From contig CALGJQ010000005.1 of assembly GCA_937928545.1 (NCBI GenBank), positions 1 through 64,000 on the forward strand: 64,000 nucleotides of DNA, given 5' to 3'. A program made the position numbers and the translations under genes. Shown in pieces: positions 1 through 7,517 of the stretch. How positions within the stretch are numbered: the first letter of the stretch is position 1; each line of letters begins with the position of its first letter. This DNA comes from an uncultured Verrucomicrobiales bacterium (lineage in GTDB: Bacteria > Verrucomicrobiota > Verrucomicrobiia > Verrucomicrobiales > Akkermansiaceae). The notes under the pieces are model-generated. The model saw only the letters and a program-made list of their open reading frames with translations. It was not told the DNA's origin and did not search any database.

Positions 1-80
1 AAGGGCTTTGCGCTGGTTCTCAGCAGGTCAACAGCTCCTTTGCGGAACTCCTCAGTGTAAGTTGGTCTGATCTTTTTCAT
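1..80 (-). CDS. IS3-family transposase OrfA, N-terminal part only
   Basis: The minus strand from base 80 encodes MKKIRPTYTEEFRKGAVDLL and a few more residues before the window ends. The pattern (R/K)x(Y/F)(T/S)xEF(R/K)xxAV is the start of the helix-turn-helix OrfA protein of IS3/IS911 elements, which binds the IS ends and is fused to OrfB by programmed frameshifting. Only about 26 residues are visible, so completeness cannot be judged. The likely IS terminus at 116-140 supports the call. Confidence 0.65.
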   Translation of the reverse strand, partial: MKKIRPTYTEEFRKGAVDLLRTSAKP

Positions 81-140
81 GGTCTCAATTCTAGTTTTTA
101 GAACTGAGCGATCTTTGTCCATCAAATCGGGGGAGCTTCA
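1..140 (-). mobile_element. Left end of an IS3-family insertion sequence (truncated by window edge)
   Basis: Positions 116-140, read on the minus strand, begin TGAAGCTCCCCCGATTTGAT and then GGACA. This fits the usual IS3-family terminal pattern (TGA, a C-rich run, then TTT and TGGACA). The transposase start codon lies about 35 bases inside. The rest of the element is outside the window, so the right end and target duplication cannot be checked. Family assignment rests on the terminus plus the OrfA N-terminus. Confidence 0.6.
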
Positions 141-201
141 AAACGACCAAAGCCTATCTCAAACTCTCCTAACAAAAACACGAACCCAAACCAAAAATCA
201 G

Positions 202-552
202 TCACCTCCAGTAAAAGTCATCAGCCACTTTTACAGAAAAAAATTTGCGCAGCCCTATAGTTGGATTGTTATCTGATAGGACTGCTCCAACATGTTCGGC
301 ACTTGTGCCATTTGTTGTTCTATTTGGGCTTTTGATCTCCTTGGTATTCTCATCAATATGCCACAGCTTAAGTTGATGTTGAGATATTGAGGGGTGGAAA
401 CCTTTCAATTTTGCGATACGCGCTAATAACCTTGTTTTGCCGGCACCATTTGAACCAGCAACGATGACGACTCGGTTTAGACGAGTTAGAAAGATTGAGT
501 TTAGGCCATCTTTGAAATCGTAGTTACGATGGTCGATTGAGTTAACTTGCAT
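202..552 (-). pseudogene. Truncated P-loop (AAA-type) ATPase fragment
   Basis: About 116 residues read from ATG at 552; the frame is open further upstream to 651, but the sequence there looks non-coding. A Walker A motif GSNGAGKT is followed by LLARIAKL, as in AAA_15/AAA_21-type ATPases of defence or OLD-like systems. No Walker B, signature or later motif follows; the frame stops at 202, about 60 bases from the IS3 end. Usual family members have 300-600 residues, so this is a stub, probably the 5' remnant of a gene cut by a deletion or insertion. A small complete protein is possible but unlikely. Confidence 0.45.
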
Positions 553-779
553 TGGGTGATTCTTGGGTTTGTAGGAATAACAAATAAAGCAGAAATGGTG
601 TGCAAAGCGGTTCCTAGGCAGCTGCGCTCTTCGAGTGTTAATTCGCATCATAGCTCACACTAATCAAAAACCGGAGCCAGGTTGATGATTTGATCCTAGA
701 TCGTTTCAACCACCTTGCACCTTATTACCAAGGGTGATTTCTTGTTTAGATGAGTAATTGTTTCTAAAAGGGTGAAATT

Positions 780-997
780 TTCAATCATTCGCCCCGGGGC
801 GTCTTCGATTTTGCTTCTTCTGGCCGTGTTGGCGCTTTTTTTCGACGTTGCGCTTGCGGGCGAAGAAGCCTTGTTTGCGTTTTTGGCGGTGGACTTTTTC
901 GCGGGCTTGTTTGCTGGCTAGCTTTTTGGTGGCGGATCTTTCTTCGCGGCGTTCGCAGATTTCTTCGCGGGCGAGGAACCGGTTCATTTCGCGGGAC
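780..997 (-). pseudogene. Duplicated, truncated 3' end of the release-factor-like gene
   Basis: The minus-strand frame ending at 781 encodes 68 residues that closely match the C-terminal half of the release-factor-like protein encoded at 1734-2138, including the shared basic tail RNVEKKRQHGQKKQN. DNA similarity to about 1733-1950 is high but imperfect (many scattered substitutions), so the copy is not recent. It lacks the GGQ domain and cannot act as a release factor. It lies beyond the YefM/YoeB pair and is best read as a displaced or duplicated gene end. Independent expression as a small basic protein cannot be excluded. Confidence 0.75.
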
Positions 998-1052
998 CGG
1001 CGGTGGGTAGTTGTGAGGTTTGATTCATCGCTTGCTGTATTCTGGGGAATAG

Positions 1053-1087
1053 GGTTGAGGGTAAGCGGGCTGGAAGCGCCGCTCTCC
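1053..1087. repeat. REP-like repeat, copy flanking the toxin side of yefM/yoeB
   Basis: Starts GGGTTGAGGGTAAGCGGGCT and continues GGAAGCGCCGCTCTCC. It is nearly identical to 1684-1720, so the two form direct repeats enclosing the toxin-antitoxin pair. The core GGGCTGGAAGC...CTCTCC recurs in the inverted repeat at 8779-8870. Confidence 0.7.
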
Positions 1088-1106
1088 AGATTGCTCGACT
1101 AGCGGG

Positions 1107-1370
1107 CTATTCGTAGTGACTCCACAAACGCAAAACCTTGATGGTTTGCTCATTTTCGAAGACCCCATAGACCAATCGATGTTGGATATTGATCCGTCTA
1201 GAATAGGCTCCTTTTAGATCACCTACGAGTGCCTCGAAAGGAGGTGGATCGGTAAAGGGATCTTTTTGAATGAGCTCTAGCAGCTCCTTTGCCTTCGCCG
1301 CCAAATGGGTGCCTTTGAGCTTTTTGGCATCTTTACGAGCTTGGCGCGTATAGACTAAGGTGTAACTCAC
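1107..1370 (-). CDS. yoeB: YoeB/RelE-type toxin (Txe/YoeB family mRNA interferase)
   Basis: 87 residues, the usual size for YoeB toxins, which cleave mRNA at the ribosome. Family features are YTRQARKDAKKL near the N-terminus, the central YSRRINIQHRLVY block and the C-terminal LRLWSHYE, where the last His-Tyr is the conserved end of YoeB. It overlaps the upstream antitoxin gene by 4 bases (ATGA), the standard coupling of such pairs. The module lies between REP-like direct repeats and between the two copies of a host gene end, suggesting horizontal gain. Related RelE-type toxins are the alternative. Confidence 0.85.
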   Translation of the reverse strand: MSYTLVYTRQARKDAKKLKGTHLAAKAKELLELIQKDPFTDPPPFEALVGDLKGAYSRRINIQHRLVYGVFENEQTIKVLRLWSHYE

Positions 1371-1609
1371 AGGTCAATCTCCTCGGTGCAATCTTCAATG
1401 GCTTCAGCCATTCCCTTGATGATTGCATCTCTCATGCCAGGGATGCCCAATAGGTAGAGCGTCTCTTGGATCGAGCGCCAATCATCTTCCGCGACTAATA
1501 CGGCGTTACCCCGCTTCCCGGTAATCTGCACAGGCTCATGAGTGGACTGGGCAGCCTCGATGATTTTGTAGAGATCTGAGCGAGCTGAAGTTGCGGTGAT
1601 TGTTTTCAT
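1367..1609 (-). CDS. yefM: YefM/Phd-family antitoxin
   Basis: 80 residues. The N-terminus MKTITATSARSDLYKIIEAA is the typical Phd/YefM DNA-binding dimerisation region. It is followed by PVQITGKRGNAVLVAEDDW, the conserved second half of that fold, and an acidic tail that would mask the toxin. It is expected to neutralise the YoeB-type toxin downstream and to repress its own promoter together with the toxin. Upstream, the stretch 1610-1690 holds the promoter region, with no clear hexamers that I trust. Confidence 0.85.
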   Translation of the reverse strand: MKTITATSARSDLYKIIEAAQSTHEPVQITGKRGNAVLVAEDDWRSIQETLYLLGIPGMRDAIIKGMAEAIEDCTEEIDL

Positions 1610-1683
1610 GTCTTAAACGTGCGTTATTACGTGCGCTTTTTCAAGTTCTTCTTTTTTCAGGCCGCGGTTGTTACTGGGATCTT

Positions 1684-1720
1684 GGGTTGAGGTGTAGGCG
1701 GGCTGGAAGCGCCGCTCTCC
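1684..1720. repeat. REP-like repeat, second copy flanking yefM/yoeB
   Basis: GGGTTGAGGTGTAGGCGGGC followed by TGGAAGCGCCGCTCTCC. It is a direct-repeat partner of 1053-1087 and lies just beyond the 3' end of the intact release-factor-like gene. Confidence 0.7.
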
Positions 1721-1733
1721 TTATTGAAGAGGT

Positions 1734-2138
1734 TCAATCATTCGCTCCCGGGCGTTTTCGGTTTTGCTTCTTCTGGCCGTGTTGACGTTTTTTTTCGACG
1801 TTTCGTTTGCGGGCGAAGTAGCCTTGTTTTCGTTTTTGGCGGCGGACTTTTTCGCGGGCTTGCTTGCCGGCCATTTTCTTTTGGGCGGCGCGTTCTTCGA
1901 GGCGGTCGCAAATTTCTTCGCGGGCTAGGAAGCGGTTCATTTCGCGGGAGCGTTCTCGTTGAACTTTGACCTCAAGGTTGGCGGGCGGGTATTGCAGGAA
2001 GACGCAGGAGGAGGTTTTGTTGACCTTTTGTCCGCCGCTGCCGGCGCCTCGGATGAATTTTTCGACGAGGTCGTCTTCGTAGATACCCAAGGCGGCCATG
2101 CGGCGTTCGAGGGCTTCCTTTTTATCACTTGAGAGCAT
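1734..2138 (-). CDS. Peptide chain release factor-like protein (class I RF domain, ArfB-like)
   Basis: 134 residues with the peptidyl-tRNA hydrolysis motif GAGSGGQKVNKTSS (GGQ at residues 35-37) and a long Lys/Arg-rich C-terminal tail. Proteins with a GGQ domain and a basic tail but no codon-recognition domain, such as ArfB/YaeJ, rescue stalled ribosomes by placing the tail in the mRNA channel; that role is inferred here. The start lies inside the end of panB (14-base overlap), so it is probably the last gene of the dapB-folK-panB run. The 3' half is duplicated at 780-997. Confidence 0.8.
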   Translation of the reverse strand: MLSSDKKEALERRMAALGIYEDDLVEKFIRGAGSGGQKVNKTSSCVFLQYPPANLEVKVQRERSREMNRFLAREEICDRLEERAAQKKMAGKQAREKVRRQKRKQGYFARKRNVEKKRQHGQKKQNRKRPGAND

Positions 2139-2886
2139 CGAGGTAGCCTTTCACGGCTTTGGTGATTTCTCCGGCGACGTCCGCGCGCTGGGTGGCGAAG
2201 GGCGGGACGAACCAGGGGTAGGAGCCGATGACGTCGGTGATGACGGCGATTTCGCCATCGCAGTTTCCTTCACCACAGCCGATGCCGATGGTGGGGATGT
2301 CGAGGGTTTTGGTGAGGAGACGGGACGCTTTTGGAAGGACGCTTTCGAGGACGATGGCGAAGACTCCGGCTTCTTGAAGCGCGAAGGCTCCGGCAAGGAT
2401 GGCTTGGGTTTCGTCGTCAGTTTTACCCTTCTTTTTATAACCGCCTTCTTCTTTAACGCGCTGCGGGAGCATGCCGAGATGACCTACCACGGGGATACCA
2501 TCTTCAACGATCGCGCGGACTTTATCAGCTTGGCCGAGGCCGCCTTCGAGCTTCACCGCTTGTGCTCCAGCTTCGACAAGGCGACGGGCATTGGCGACGG
2601 CGGTTTTTGGGTCGGGATAGCTATTGATGGGAAGGTCGCCGAGGATGAGAGATTTTTTGGACCCACGAGCCACGGCGGCGGTATGGTGGATCATGTGATC
2701 CATCGTGACGTGCGTGGTGTCAGGAAAACCTAAAACGACCATGCCGAGGGAATCGCCTACGAGGAGGAGATCGACACCGGCTTCATCGAGGAGTCGCGCA
2801 GTGGCGTAGTCGTAAGCAGTGAGGGCAGAGACGGGGGCTTGGCCTTTTTTGGCGCGGAGGAGATTGGCTTTTTCGGAGAGGTCCAT
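2125..2886 (-). CDS. panB: 3-methyl-2-oxobutanoate hydroxymethyltransferase
   Basis: 253 residues, normal PanB length. PanB transfers a hydroxymethyl group from methylene-tetrahydrofolate to ketoisovalerate, the first step of pantothenate synthesis. Visible motifs are SALTAYDYATARLLDEAG, the metal-binding LLVGDSLGMV, VKLEGG, VVGHLGMLPQ and IGIGCG. It starts 7 bases after folK, which supplies folate precursors, so the pair shares folate chemistry. No sign of damage. Confidence 0.95.
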   Translation of the reverse strand: MDLSEKANLLRAKKGQAPVSALTAYDYATARLLDEAGVDLLLVGDSLGMVVLGFPDTTHVTMDHMIHHTAAVARGSKKSLILGDLPINSYPDPKTAVANARRLVEAGAQAVKLEGGLGQADKVRAIVEDGIPVVGHLGMLPQRVKEEGGYKKKGKTDDETQAILAGAFALQEAGVFAIVLESVLPKASRLLTKTLDIPTIGIGCGEGNCDGEIAVITDVIGSYPWFVPPFATQRADVAGEITKAVKGYLDALK

Positions 2887-2893
2887 AAGAAGG

Positions 2894-3403
2894 TTACCAA
2901 ACAGTTTGAATGAGAATGGGCTCTGATTCTTCGGAGTCGAGCTTTCTCAAATGCTCACCGACGGTGGTTTCATCGCCCGGAAGAACGAGGTGGGGATGAA
3001 TGTCGGCGAGGGGGCGCAGAACGAAACGTCGATCGGTGAGGCGTGGGTGAGGAAGGGTGAGGATGTCTTCATCCATTTGGACGTTATCGAAGTAGAGGAT
3101 ATCGAGATCGATGGGGCGGGGGGCATTGCGCACCGGAGAGGTGTTGCGGCCGAGCTTCCACTCGATTCCTTGGGTCGCTTTTAGGAGGTCGTGAGGTTTG
3201 CCGACGTAGTCGATCTCAATGACCGCGTTATAAAAGTCCGGGGAGTCGGGTGGGCAATCGAGGGGCTCCGATTGGTAGACGCTCGACTGGTGGTAAGTGG
3301 TGCCGGGCGGCATGAGGTTGACCAAGAGGTCGCGCGCTTCGCGGAGGTTTGCGAGGCGGTTCCCGATGTTTGTTCCCAGGGCGATGCCGGTGCGAGAGGC
3401 CAT
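2894..3403 (-). CDS. folK: 2-amino-4-hydroxy-6-hydroxymethyldihydropteridine pyrophosphokinase
   Basis: 169 residues. HPPK transfers pyrophosphate from ATP to the pterin in folate biosynthesis. The N-terminal IALGTNIGNRLANL, the central QSEPLDCP and the signature RPIDLDILYFDN followed by LPHPRLTDRRFVLRPL are all present. It sits between dapB (7-base gap upstream) and panB (7-base gap downstream) in a compact leftward operon. Confidence 0.95.
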   Translation of the reverse strand: MASRTGIALGTNIGNRLANLREARDLLVNLMPPGTTYHQSSVYQSEPLDCPPDSPDFYNAVIEIDYVGKPHDLLKATQGIEWKLGRNTSPVRNAPRPIDLDILYFDNVQMDEDILTLPHPRLTDRRFVLRPLADIHPHLVLPGDETTVGEHLRKLDSEESEPILIQTVW

Positions 3404-3410
3404 GTCCGTT

Positions 3411-4145
3411 TTACTTGAGGCCGAGGACGTCTTGCATGTCGTAGAGGCCAGCTTCTCGGCCTTTCAACCAAAGAGCGGCGCGGACGGCACCAGAGGCGAA
3501 GGTCATGCGGGAGGAGGCTTTATGAGTGAGCTCGAAGCGCTCGCCATCGGCTGCAAACATCACGGTGTGGTCGCCAACGACATCGCCACCGCGCAGGGTG
3601 TGCATGCCGATTTCACGCGAGGGACGTGGGCCGACATTGCCTTCGCGACCGTGAGCGACATCGTCTTCGTATGAAGTTTGCGTTTCCTCGTTGAGGATAT
3701 CGAGAAGGGTGCGAGCGGTGCCGGAGGGGGCATCGACTTTATGGCGGTGGTGCATTTCGGTGACCTCTATGTCGAAGGTCTCATTGCCAAGAATGGCAGC
3801 GGCCTTGCGAGTGAGGTGGAAGAGGAGATTGACGCCGGTAGAGAAGTTCGAGGCGTGGACGATGGGGATGGTCTGAGCGGCTTCGGCGATGGCTTTCTTT
3901 TGTTCCTCGGAGTGGCCGGTGGTGCCGATGACGAGAGGGACCTTTTTTTCTAAAGCGGTCTGTAAAAGTTCATCTGTGAGGACCGGAAGGGTGAAGTCGA
4001 TGACGGCATCCGCCTCAGAAAGAGCTGAGCCGAGTTCTTCCCCGGAATCGTGAGTGGCGTGAACCGAGGCGGAGGCCTCGGCTTCGATCGCGGTGACGAC
4101 ACTCTGGCCCATGCGGCCCGAGCGGCCAGTGACGGAAATCTTCAT
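3411..4145 (-). CDS. dapB: 4-hydroxy-tetrahydrodipicolinate reductase
   Basis: 244 residues, usual DapB size. It reduces HTPA with NAD(P)H in the lysine/diaminopimelate pathway. The nucleotide-binding N-terminus MKISVTGRSGRMGQSV, the VIGTTGHS segment and the catalytic signature EMHHRHKVDAPSGTA are clear. It is first in the leftward run dapB-folK-panB-release-factor-like gene, so the promoter should lie in 4146-4230. Confidence 0.95.
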   Translation of the reverse strand: MKISVTGRSGRMGQSVVTAIEAEASASVHATHDSGEELGSALSEADAVIDFTLPVLTDELLQTALEKKVPLVIGTTGHSEEQKKAIAEAAQTIPIVHASNFSTGVNLLFHLTRKAAAILGNETFDIEVTEMHHRHKVDAPSGTARTLLDILNEETQTSYEDDVAHGREGNVGPRPSREIGMHTLRGGDVVGDHTVMFAADGERFELTHKASSRMTFASGAVRAALWLKGREAGLYDMQDVLGLK

Positions 4146-4232
4146 GGGAGGAGGATTTGTCAGGAAGGGGGATTTGTCTAGTCGTGTATTTTATGAAATG
4201 AGGGAGAATTTTTCGCGATGTCTCTTTGTTCT

Positions 4233-4515
4233 CCAGCCCCAATCGGGACGATCTAACGTAGCCCACGGGCAGAGGGAGGAACGACCGTCGCCCTGGGTTT
4301 GTGCATGGACCGGTCTGGGGCGAGCCAAACGTGGTGATCTCCATACCACGCACCCGCTGCCCCCACCACCAGTAGCGACGCTGGAAGGGCGCGCTTCGGG
4401 CACCTCATATCCGATTCAAGATCAAAGGCTCGCGCCTCGTTTCTTCGACCCCAAGACCTAGGGCGACGCTACGCTTTGCCACTGGGCTACCTTAGATTGC
4501 CCCGATTGGGGCTGG
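4233..4515. repeat. Long inverted-repeat element upstream of the FKBP gene
   Basis: The 32-base arms 4233-4264 and 4484-4515 match at 29 of 32 positions when one is reversed (CCAGCCCCAATCGGG at the outer end). Nested complementary segments (CGTCGCCCT at 4286-4294 with AGGGCGACG at 4460-4468) suggest a long, branched hairpin. No convincing ORF lies inside. It fills most of the dapB-FKBP gap (4146-4686). It may be a non-autonomous repeat or a structured noncoding element. Function unknown. Confidence 0.65.
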
Positions 4516-4686
4516 TGAGTTGGTCGCTGAAAATTCCCTAGCTTGATCGCCCTGTAAGATGCCTCCACTTTGCGTGATCGTAAAGAAACACATTATCGTC
4601 AGACTCCGCCTTGTTTTTATGGGTGTGAAGATTCTCAAAGGTTCAAATTTCTGGCATCCCGCCGATTCCTCGGCTAAGTCACCCGC

Positions 4687-5847
4687 ATGAGCAAAACTCC
4701 AGTTACTCCTGAAGATGTCGCCGCTGCGCCCGCTGATGCCGAAGTCACCGATTCCGGTCTCGCCTCGAAAGTCCTGACTGCCGGAAGCGGCTCAGAGAAG
4801 CCCGGACCACGGGATACGGTGGAGGTTCATTACAGTGGATGGACGACGGATGGAAAAATGTTCGATAGCTCCGAGGCTCGTGGCGAAAAAATCTCTTTCC
4901 CTCTGAATGGGGTGATTCCCGGTTGGACGGAAGGGGTTCAGCTCATGGTAGTGGGTGAAAAGCGCCGCTTCTGGATTCCGGCGGAGCTGGCCTATGGTGA
5001 AAAGCCCTCCAGCCCCGGTGCTCCTTGTGGGGATTTGACTTTCGACGTTGAACTCTTCTCGATCGAAGCCGCTCCTGAGCCTCCTGCGCTGCCTAATAAT
5101 CTCACTGCTCCTGATTCGGCGGAAAAATCCTCCACGGGTCTCGCTTCGGAAGTTCTCGAAGCAGGTGACGGCGGAGCCAAGCCTGGTCCATCTGACATCG
5201 TGGCAGCTCACTTCACGGGTTGGTTAGAAGACGGCACGCTTCTTGAAAGCACGGTCATGAACAACAAGCCCGCTCAGTTCAAACTCGATCAAGTCAGCAT
5301 CAAGGGCTGGGTCGAAGGCCTCCAGCTCATGACAAAAGGGGAGAAGCGCCGCTTTTGGATTCCGGCCGCCCTTGGCTTTGGTGAAAACCCACCTCCGGGT
5401 GCGCCGATGGGGAATTTGATTTTCGATTTCGAGCTTTTGGAATTCCAAGGGGCACCGAAGGCAGCGGAGCCGATTCCGGCGCCGGATGATGTGGCTTCAG
5501 CTCCGAGTGATTCGGATGCGACGAAGTCCGGTCTCTCTTCGAAAGTTCTCGAAGCTGGAAGTGGTAAAAAGCATCCAAAGGAGACTGATGAGGTTTTGGT
5601 TCACTACACCGGTTGGACGAAAGATGGGAAAATGTTCGATAGCTCGGTCGCTCGTGGTGAGCCTATTTCATTCCCGCTCAATGGGGTGATTGCGGGTTGG
5701 ACCGAAGGAGTTCAGCTCATGGTTGAGGGAGAGAAGCGTCGCTTCTGGATTCCCGGGAAATTGGCCTACGGTGAAACTCCAAGTCGCCCCGGCGCGCCGG
5801 CAGGGACGCTCGTGTTTGATGTCGAGTTGATTAAGATCGGAGGCTAA
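4687..5847 (+). CDS. Protein with three tandem FKBP-type peptidyl-prolyl isomerase domains
   Basis: 386 residues, no signal peptide, so probably cytoplasmic. Three FKBP domains occur at about residues 24-127, 151-253 and 282-385, each ending in the GEKRRFWIP...GENP/GAP..G.L.FD.EL pattern. Domains 1 and 3 keep the FKBP pocket residues (HYSGW or HYTGW, FDSS, GVIxGW, LAYGE). The middle domain has HFTGW, LLEST and LGFGE in their place, so it is probably catalytically weak. Single-domain FKBPs are the norm in bacteria, so three in a row is unusual. A terminator follows directly. Confidence 0.9.
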   Translation: MSKTPVTPEDVAAAPADAEVTDSGLASKVLTAGSGSEKPGPRDTVEVHYSGWTTDGKMFDSSEARGEKISFPLNGVIPGWTEGVQLMVVGEKRRFWIPAELAYGEKPSSPGAPCGDLTFDVELFSIEAAPEPPALPNNLTAPDSAEKSSTGLASEVLEAGDGGAKPGPSDIVAAHFTGWLEDGTLLESTVMNNKPAQFKLDQVSIKGWVEGLQLMTKGEKRRFWIPAALGFGENPPPGAPMGNLIFDFELLEFQGAPKAAEPIPAPDDVASAPSDSDATKSGLSSKVLEAGSGKKHPKETDEVLVHYTGWTKDGKMFDSSVARGEPISFPLNGVIAGWTEGVQLMVEGEKRRFWIPGKLAYGETPSRPGAPAGTLVFDVELIKIGG

Positions 5848-5876
5848 TAAGAATCTTTGCAAATTTAGAGGAAAGG

Positions 5877-5909
5877 GAGGCGATGAATCAAAAAGATCGC
5901 CTCCTTTTT
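5877..5909 (+). terminator. Rho-independent terminator after the triple-FKBP gene
   Basis: GGAGGCGAT at 5877-5885 pairs with ATCGCCTCC at 5896-5904 and is followed by five T residues. It lies about 30 bases after the FKBP stop codon. Confidence 0.85.
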
Positions 5910-5954
5910 CGTGTCTCGGCTTGGTTGGACCCCTTTGGATATCTGCTCAAAAAA

Positions 5955-6223
5955 TCCCGGAAGGGATGGCCAGAAACTAGCCCGTGGTGGAGCGGAGCGT
6001 AACCGGGGAGTATGGGGTGTTGGAAAGCCAAGGCCAAGCCGAACGTGTCGAATCGACTACAGATCAACCCGCAGGCCGTCGACGAGTGGCGGAGCGGGAA
6101 GCGGGATCTTCGGTGAGATGATTTTCGATGCATCACCATGGGCTCGATCTTCGCTTCGCGGTTGGAAATCCCGGAGTTTCGTTTCACTCCACCCCGCGCT
6201 AGTTTCTGTGTTCCCTCCGGGAA
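5955..6223. repeat. Second long inverted-repeat element, downstream of the FKBP gene
   Basis: CAGAAACTAGC at 5971-5981 pairs perfectly with GCTAGTTTCTG at 6198-6208. Outer TCCCGG (5955-5960) pairs with CCGGGA (6218-6223) and inner GGTGGAG with CTCCACC (6187-6193). The sequence differs from the element at 4233-4515. No ORF inside is convincing. It occupies the otherwise empty 5910-6284 gap. Confidence 0.6.
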
Positions 6224-6284
6224 TGAGGGAGCCGACTCGTTTTAGGGTGCGCCCTTTTTTAGACTGAGCTTGTTGAGAAGAGCC

Positions 6285-6318
6285 AAAAAAAAGCGCGGAC
6301 CTTTCGGGCCGCGCTTTT
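6285..6318 (-). terminator. Terminator of the azurin-like gene
   Basis: AAAAGCGCGG and CCGCGCTTTT form a 10-base stem with runs of A on the left, which become U in the leftward transcript. It lies about 25 bases beyond the azurin stop codon. The symmetrical T/A tracts would let it work in both directions. Confidence 0.85.
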
Positions 6319-6342
6319 GAAATTTTCTTTTAATAAGGAGGA

Positions 6343-6870
6343 TTACTTAGCGGTGATCTTACCCTTCATGAGAGCAAAGTGACCGGGGAAGCTGCAGAGG
6401 AACTCGTAGTCACCGGCTTCTTTGATGGTGAAGGTGATGGAGTCTTCTTCCTCAGGTCCGAGAAGCTTGGTGTAAGCTAGGATGGCTTTTTGGGACTCTT
6501 CGTCAGCAGGAATGAAGTCAGTTTCTTTGGCGGGCATTGCTTTCATGGCCCATGCTTGGAGATCGGCTCCTTTGTTGAGAATGACGAGGTTGTGACCCAT
6601 CGCAATTTTTGGAGCTTTGCCAACGTTTTTGAGGGTGAGTTTGATGACCTTTCCGACTGGGACTTCGATTTCCTTTTTATCGAACTGCATGGCGTCGTTA
6701 CAGCTCACGACGATTTCGACGTCGGCTTTCTTTTCTTCTTTTATCTCTTCTTTTTTCTCAGCTGTGGCGTCCTTAGGTGAGGGAGCCTCGGCAGTTGTTG
6801 GCTCTCCGAGGAGAGTTGCAGGAGAGAGAGTAAGAGCGGCGACGAGGAGAGTGGTGGTAAATGGCTTCAT
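6343..6870 (-). CDS. Azurin-family blue copper protein, exported
   Basis: 175 residues with a signal peptide (about 1-22) and a Lys/Glu/Ala-rich linker (about 25-50). The cupredoxin domain resembles azurin: CNDAMQFD near its start, GHNLVI carrying the first copper ligand His93, and CSFPGHFALMKG carrying Cys159, His164 and Met168. These four residues form a type 1 copper site, so an electron-carrier role in the periplasm is likely. The second Cys of the azurin disulfide is absent. The Lys/Glu-rich linker before the domain suggests tethering or a flexible spacer. It has its own terminator. Confidence 0.9.
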   Translation of the reverse strand: MKPFTTTLLVAALTLSPATLLGEPTTAEAPSPKDATAEKKEEIKEEKKADVEIVVSCNDAMQFDKKEIEVPVGKVIKLTLKNVGKAPKIAMGHNLVILNKGADLQAWAMKAMPAKETDFIPADEESQKAILAYTKLLGPEEEDSITFTIKEAGDYEFLCSFPGHFALMKGKITAK

Positions 6871-6944
6871 TTGTATTGGAACTTTGTGCCCATAAGACGA
6901 ATCTGCAAGTGAGAATATTTCAAAGAGAGGCTCTTTTCCTTAAC

Positions 6945-7517
6945 TTATTGAATCCTAAAGGTGCGTCCTTTTCCGCTATCCCAAGCTCGGAAGAGTGAAC
7001 TGTAGAGGGCATTGAGCGAAACTTCATTCATGATTCGGAATTCAATGGTGCGCGCGTGGGTGGTGGCGGGATAACTTTTCTGGGCCATTTCATCGGCTTT
7101 AGTGCCTGAGCGTTTTTGAGCGCGGCCTTGAAGTTCTTTGGCGCGCTTTTGAATGCGAGCGAGAGCGTTGAAGTTAGTGTCCTTGGTGATGGGCTCGATA
7201 TAGTAAAAGCGAGCAAGTGCGGTCCCTGTGGTGTCGACGGTCACTTCGGTGACAAGGAGGGTGCCATCGAGGACGTAAGAGTGCTTGCTGACCGAGGTGA
7301 TGTTTCCGAGTTTGACTGCATACTCGCCGCCGGGGAGGCTGCACTGCCAGCGGTTCTTTTTGTTGAGTTCGTCTTCCACTCCTTCAAGAGCCTTTTTATC
7401 GGCTTCCTCTTGTTCGCGTTTTTCTTCGTCGGTCTGTTGCTGAGTTTGACCTTGGGTGATTTGGGCAGATAGAGGGGAGACGAGTAGAAGAGAGAGGAGG
7501 AGAAGGGTCGCTTTCAT
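6945..7517 (-). CDS. Secreted protein of unknown function
   Basis: 190 residues with a clear signal peptide (MKATLLLLSLLLVSPLSA, cleavage near residue 18). A Gln/Glu/Asp-rich stretch follows, then a compact region with WQCSLPGGEYAVKLGNI and a C-terminal RTIEFRIMNEVSLNALYSSL. I recognise no family. A single Cys is left after processing. It is separated from the azurin gene by about 75 bases on the same strand, so both may be read from one promoter, although the link is only positional. Confidence 0.65.
   Translation of the reverse strand: MKATLLLLSLLLVSPLSAQITQGQTQQQTDEEKREQEEADKKALEGVEDELNKKNRWQCSLPGGEYAVKLGNITSVSKHSYVLDGTLLVTEVTVDTTGTALARFYYIEPITKDTNFNALARIQKRAKELQGRAQKRSGTKADEMAQKSYPATTHARTIEFRIMNEVSLNALYSSLFRAWDSGKGRTFRIQ

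Noticed and set aside
2098..2733. 211-codon frame on the plus strand opposite panB
   Set aside because: Shadow of panB on the other strand; no recognisable protein features.
4015..4465. Short frames through the long inverted-repeat element near 4.2-4.5 kb
   Set aside because: Translations of an inverted repeat; both strands give similarly long frames, so they are not evidence of protein.
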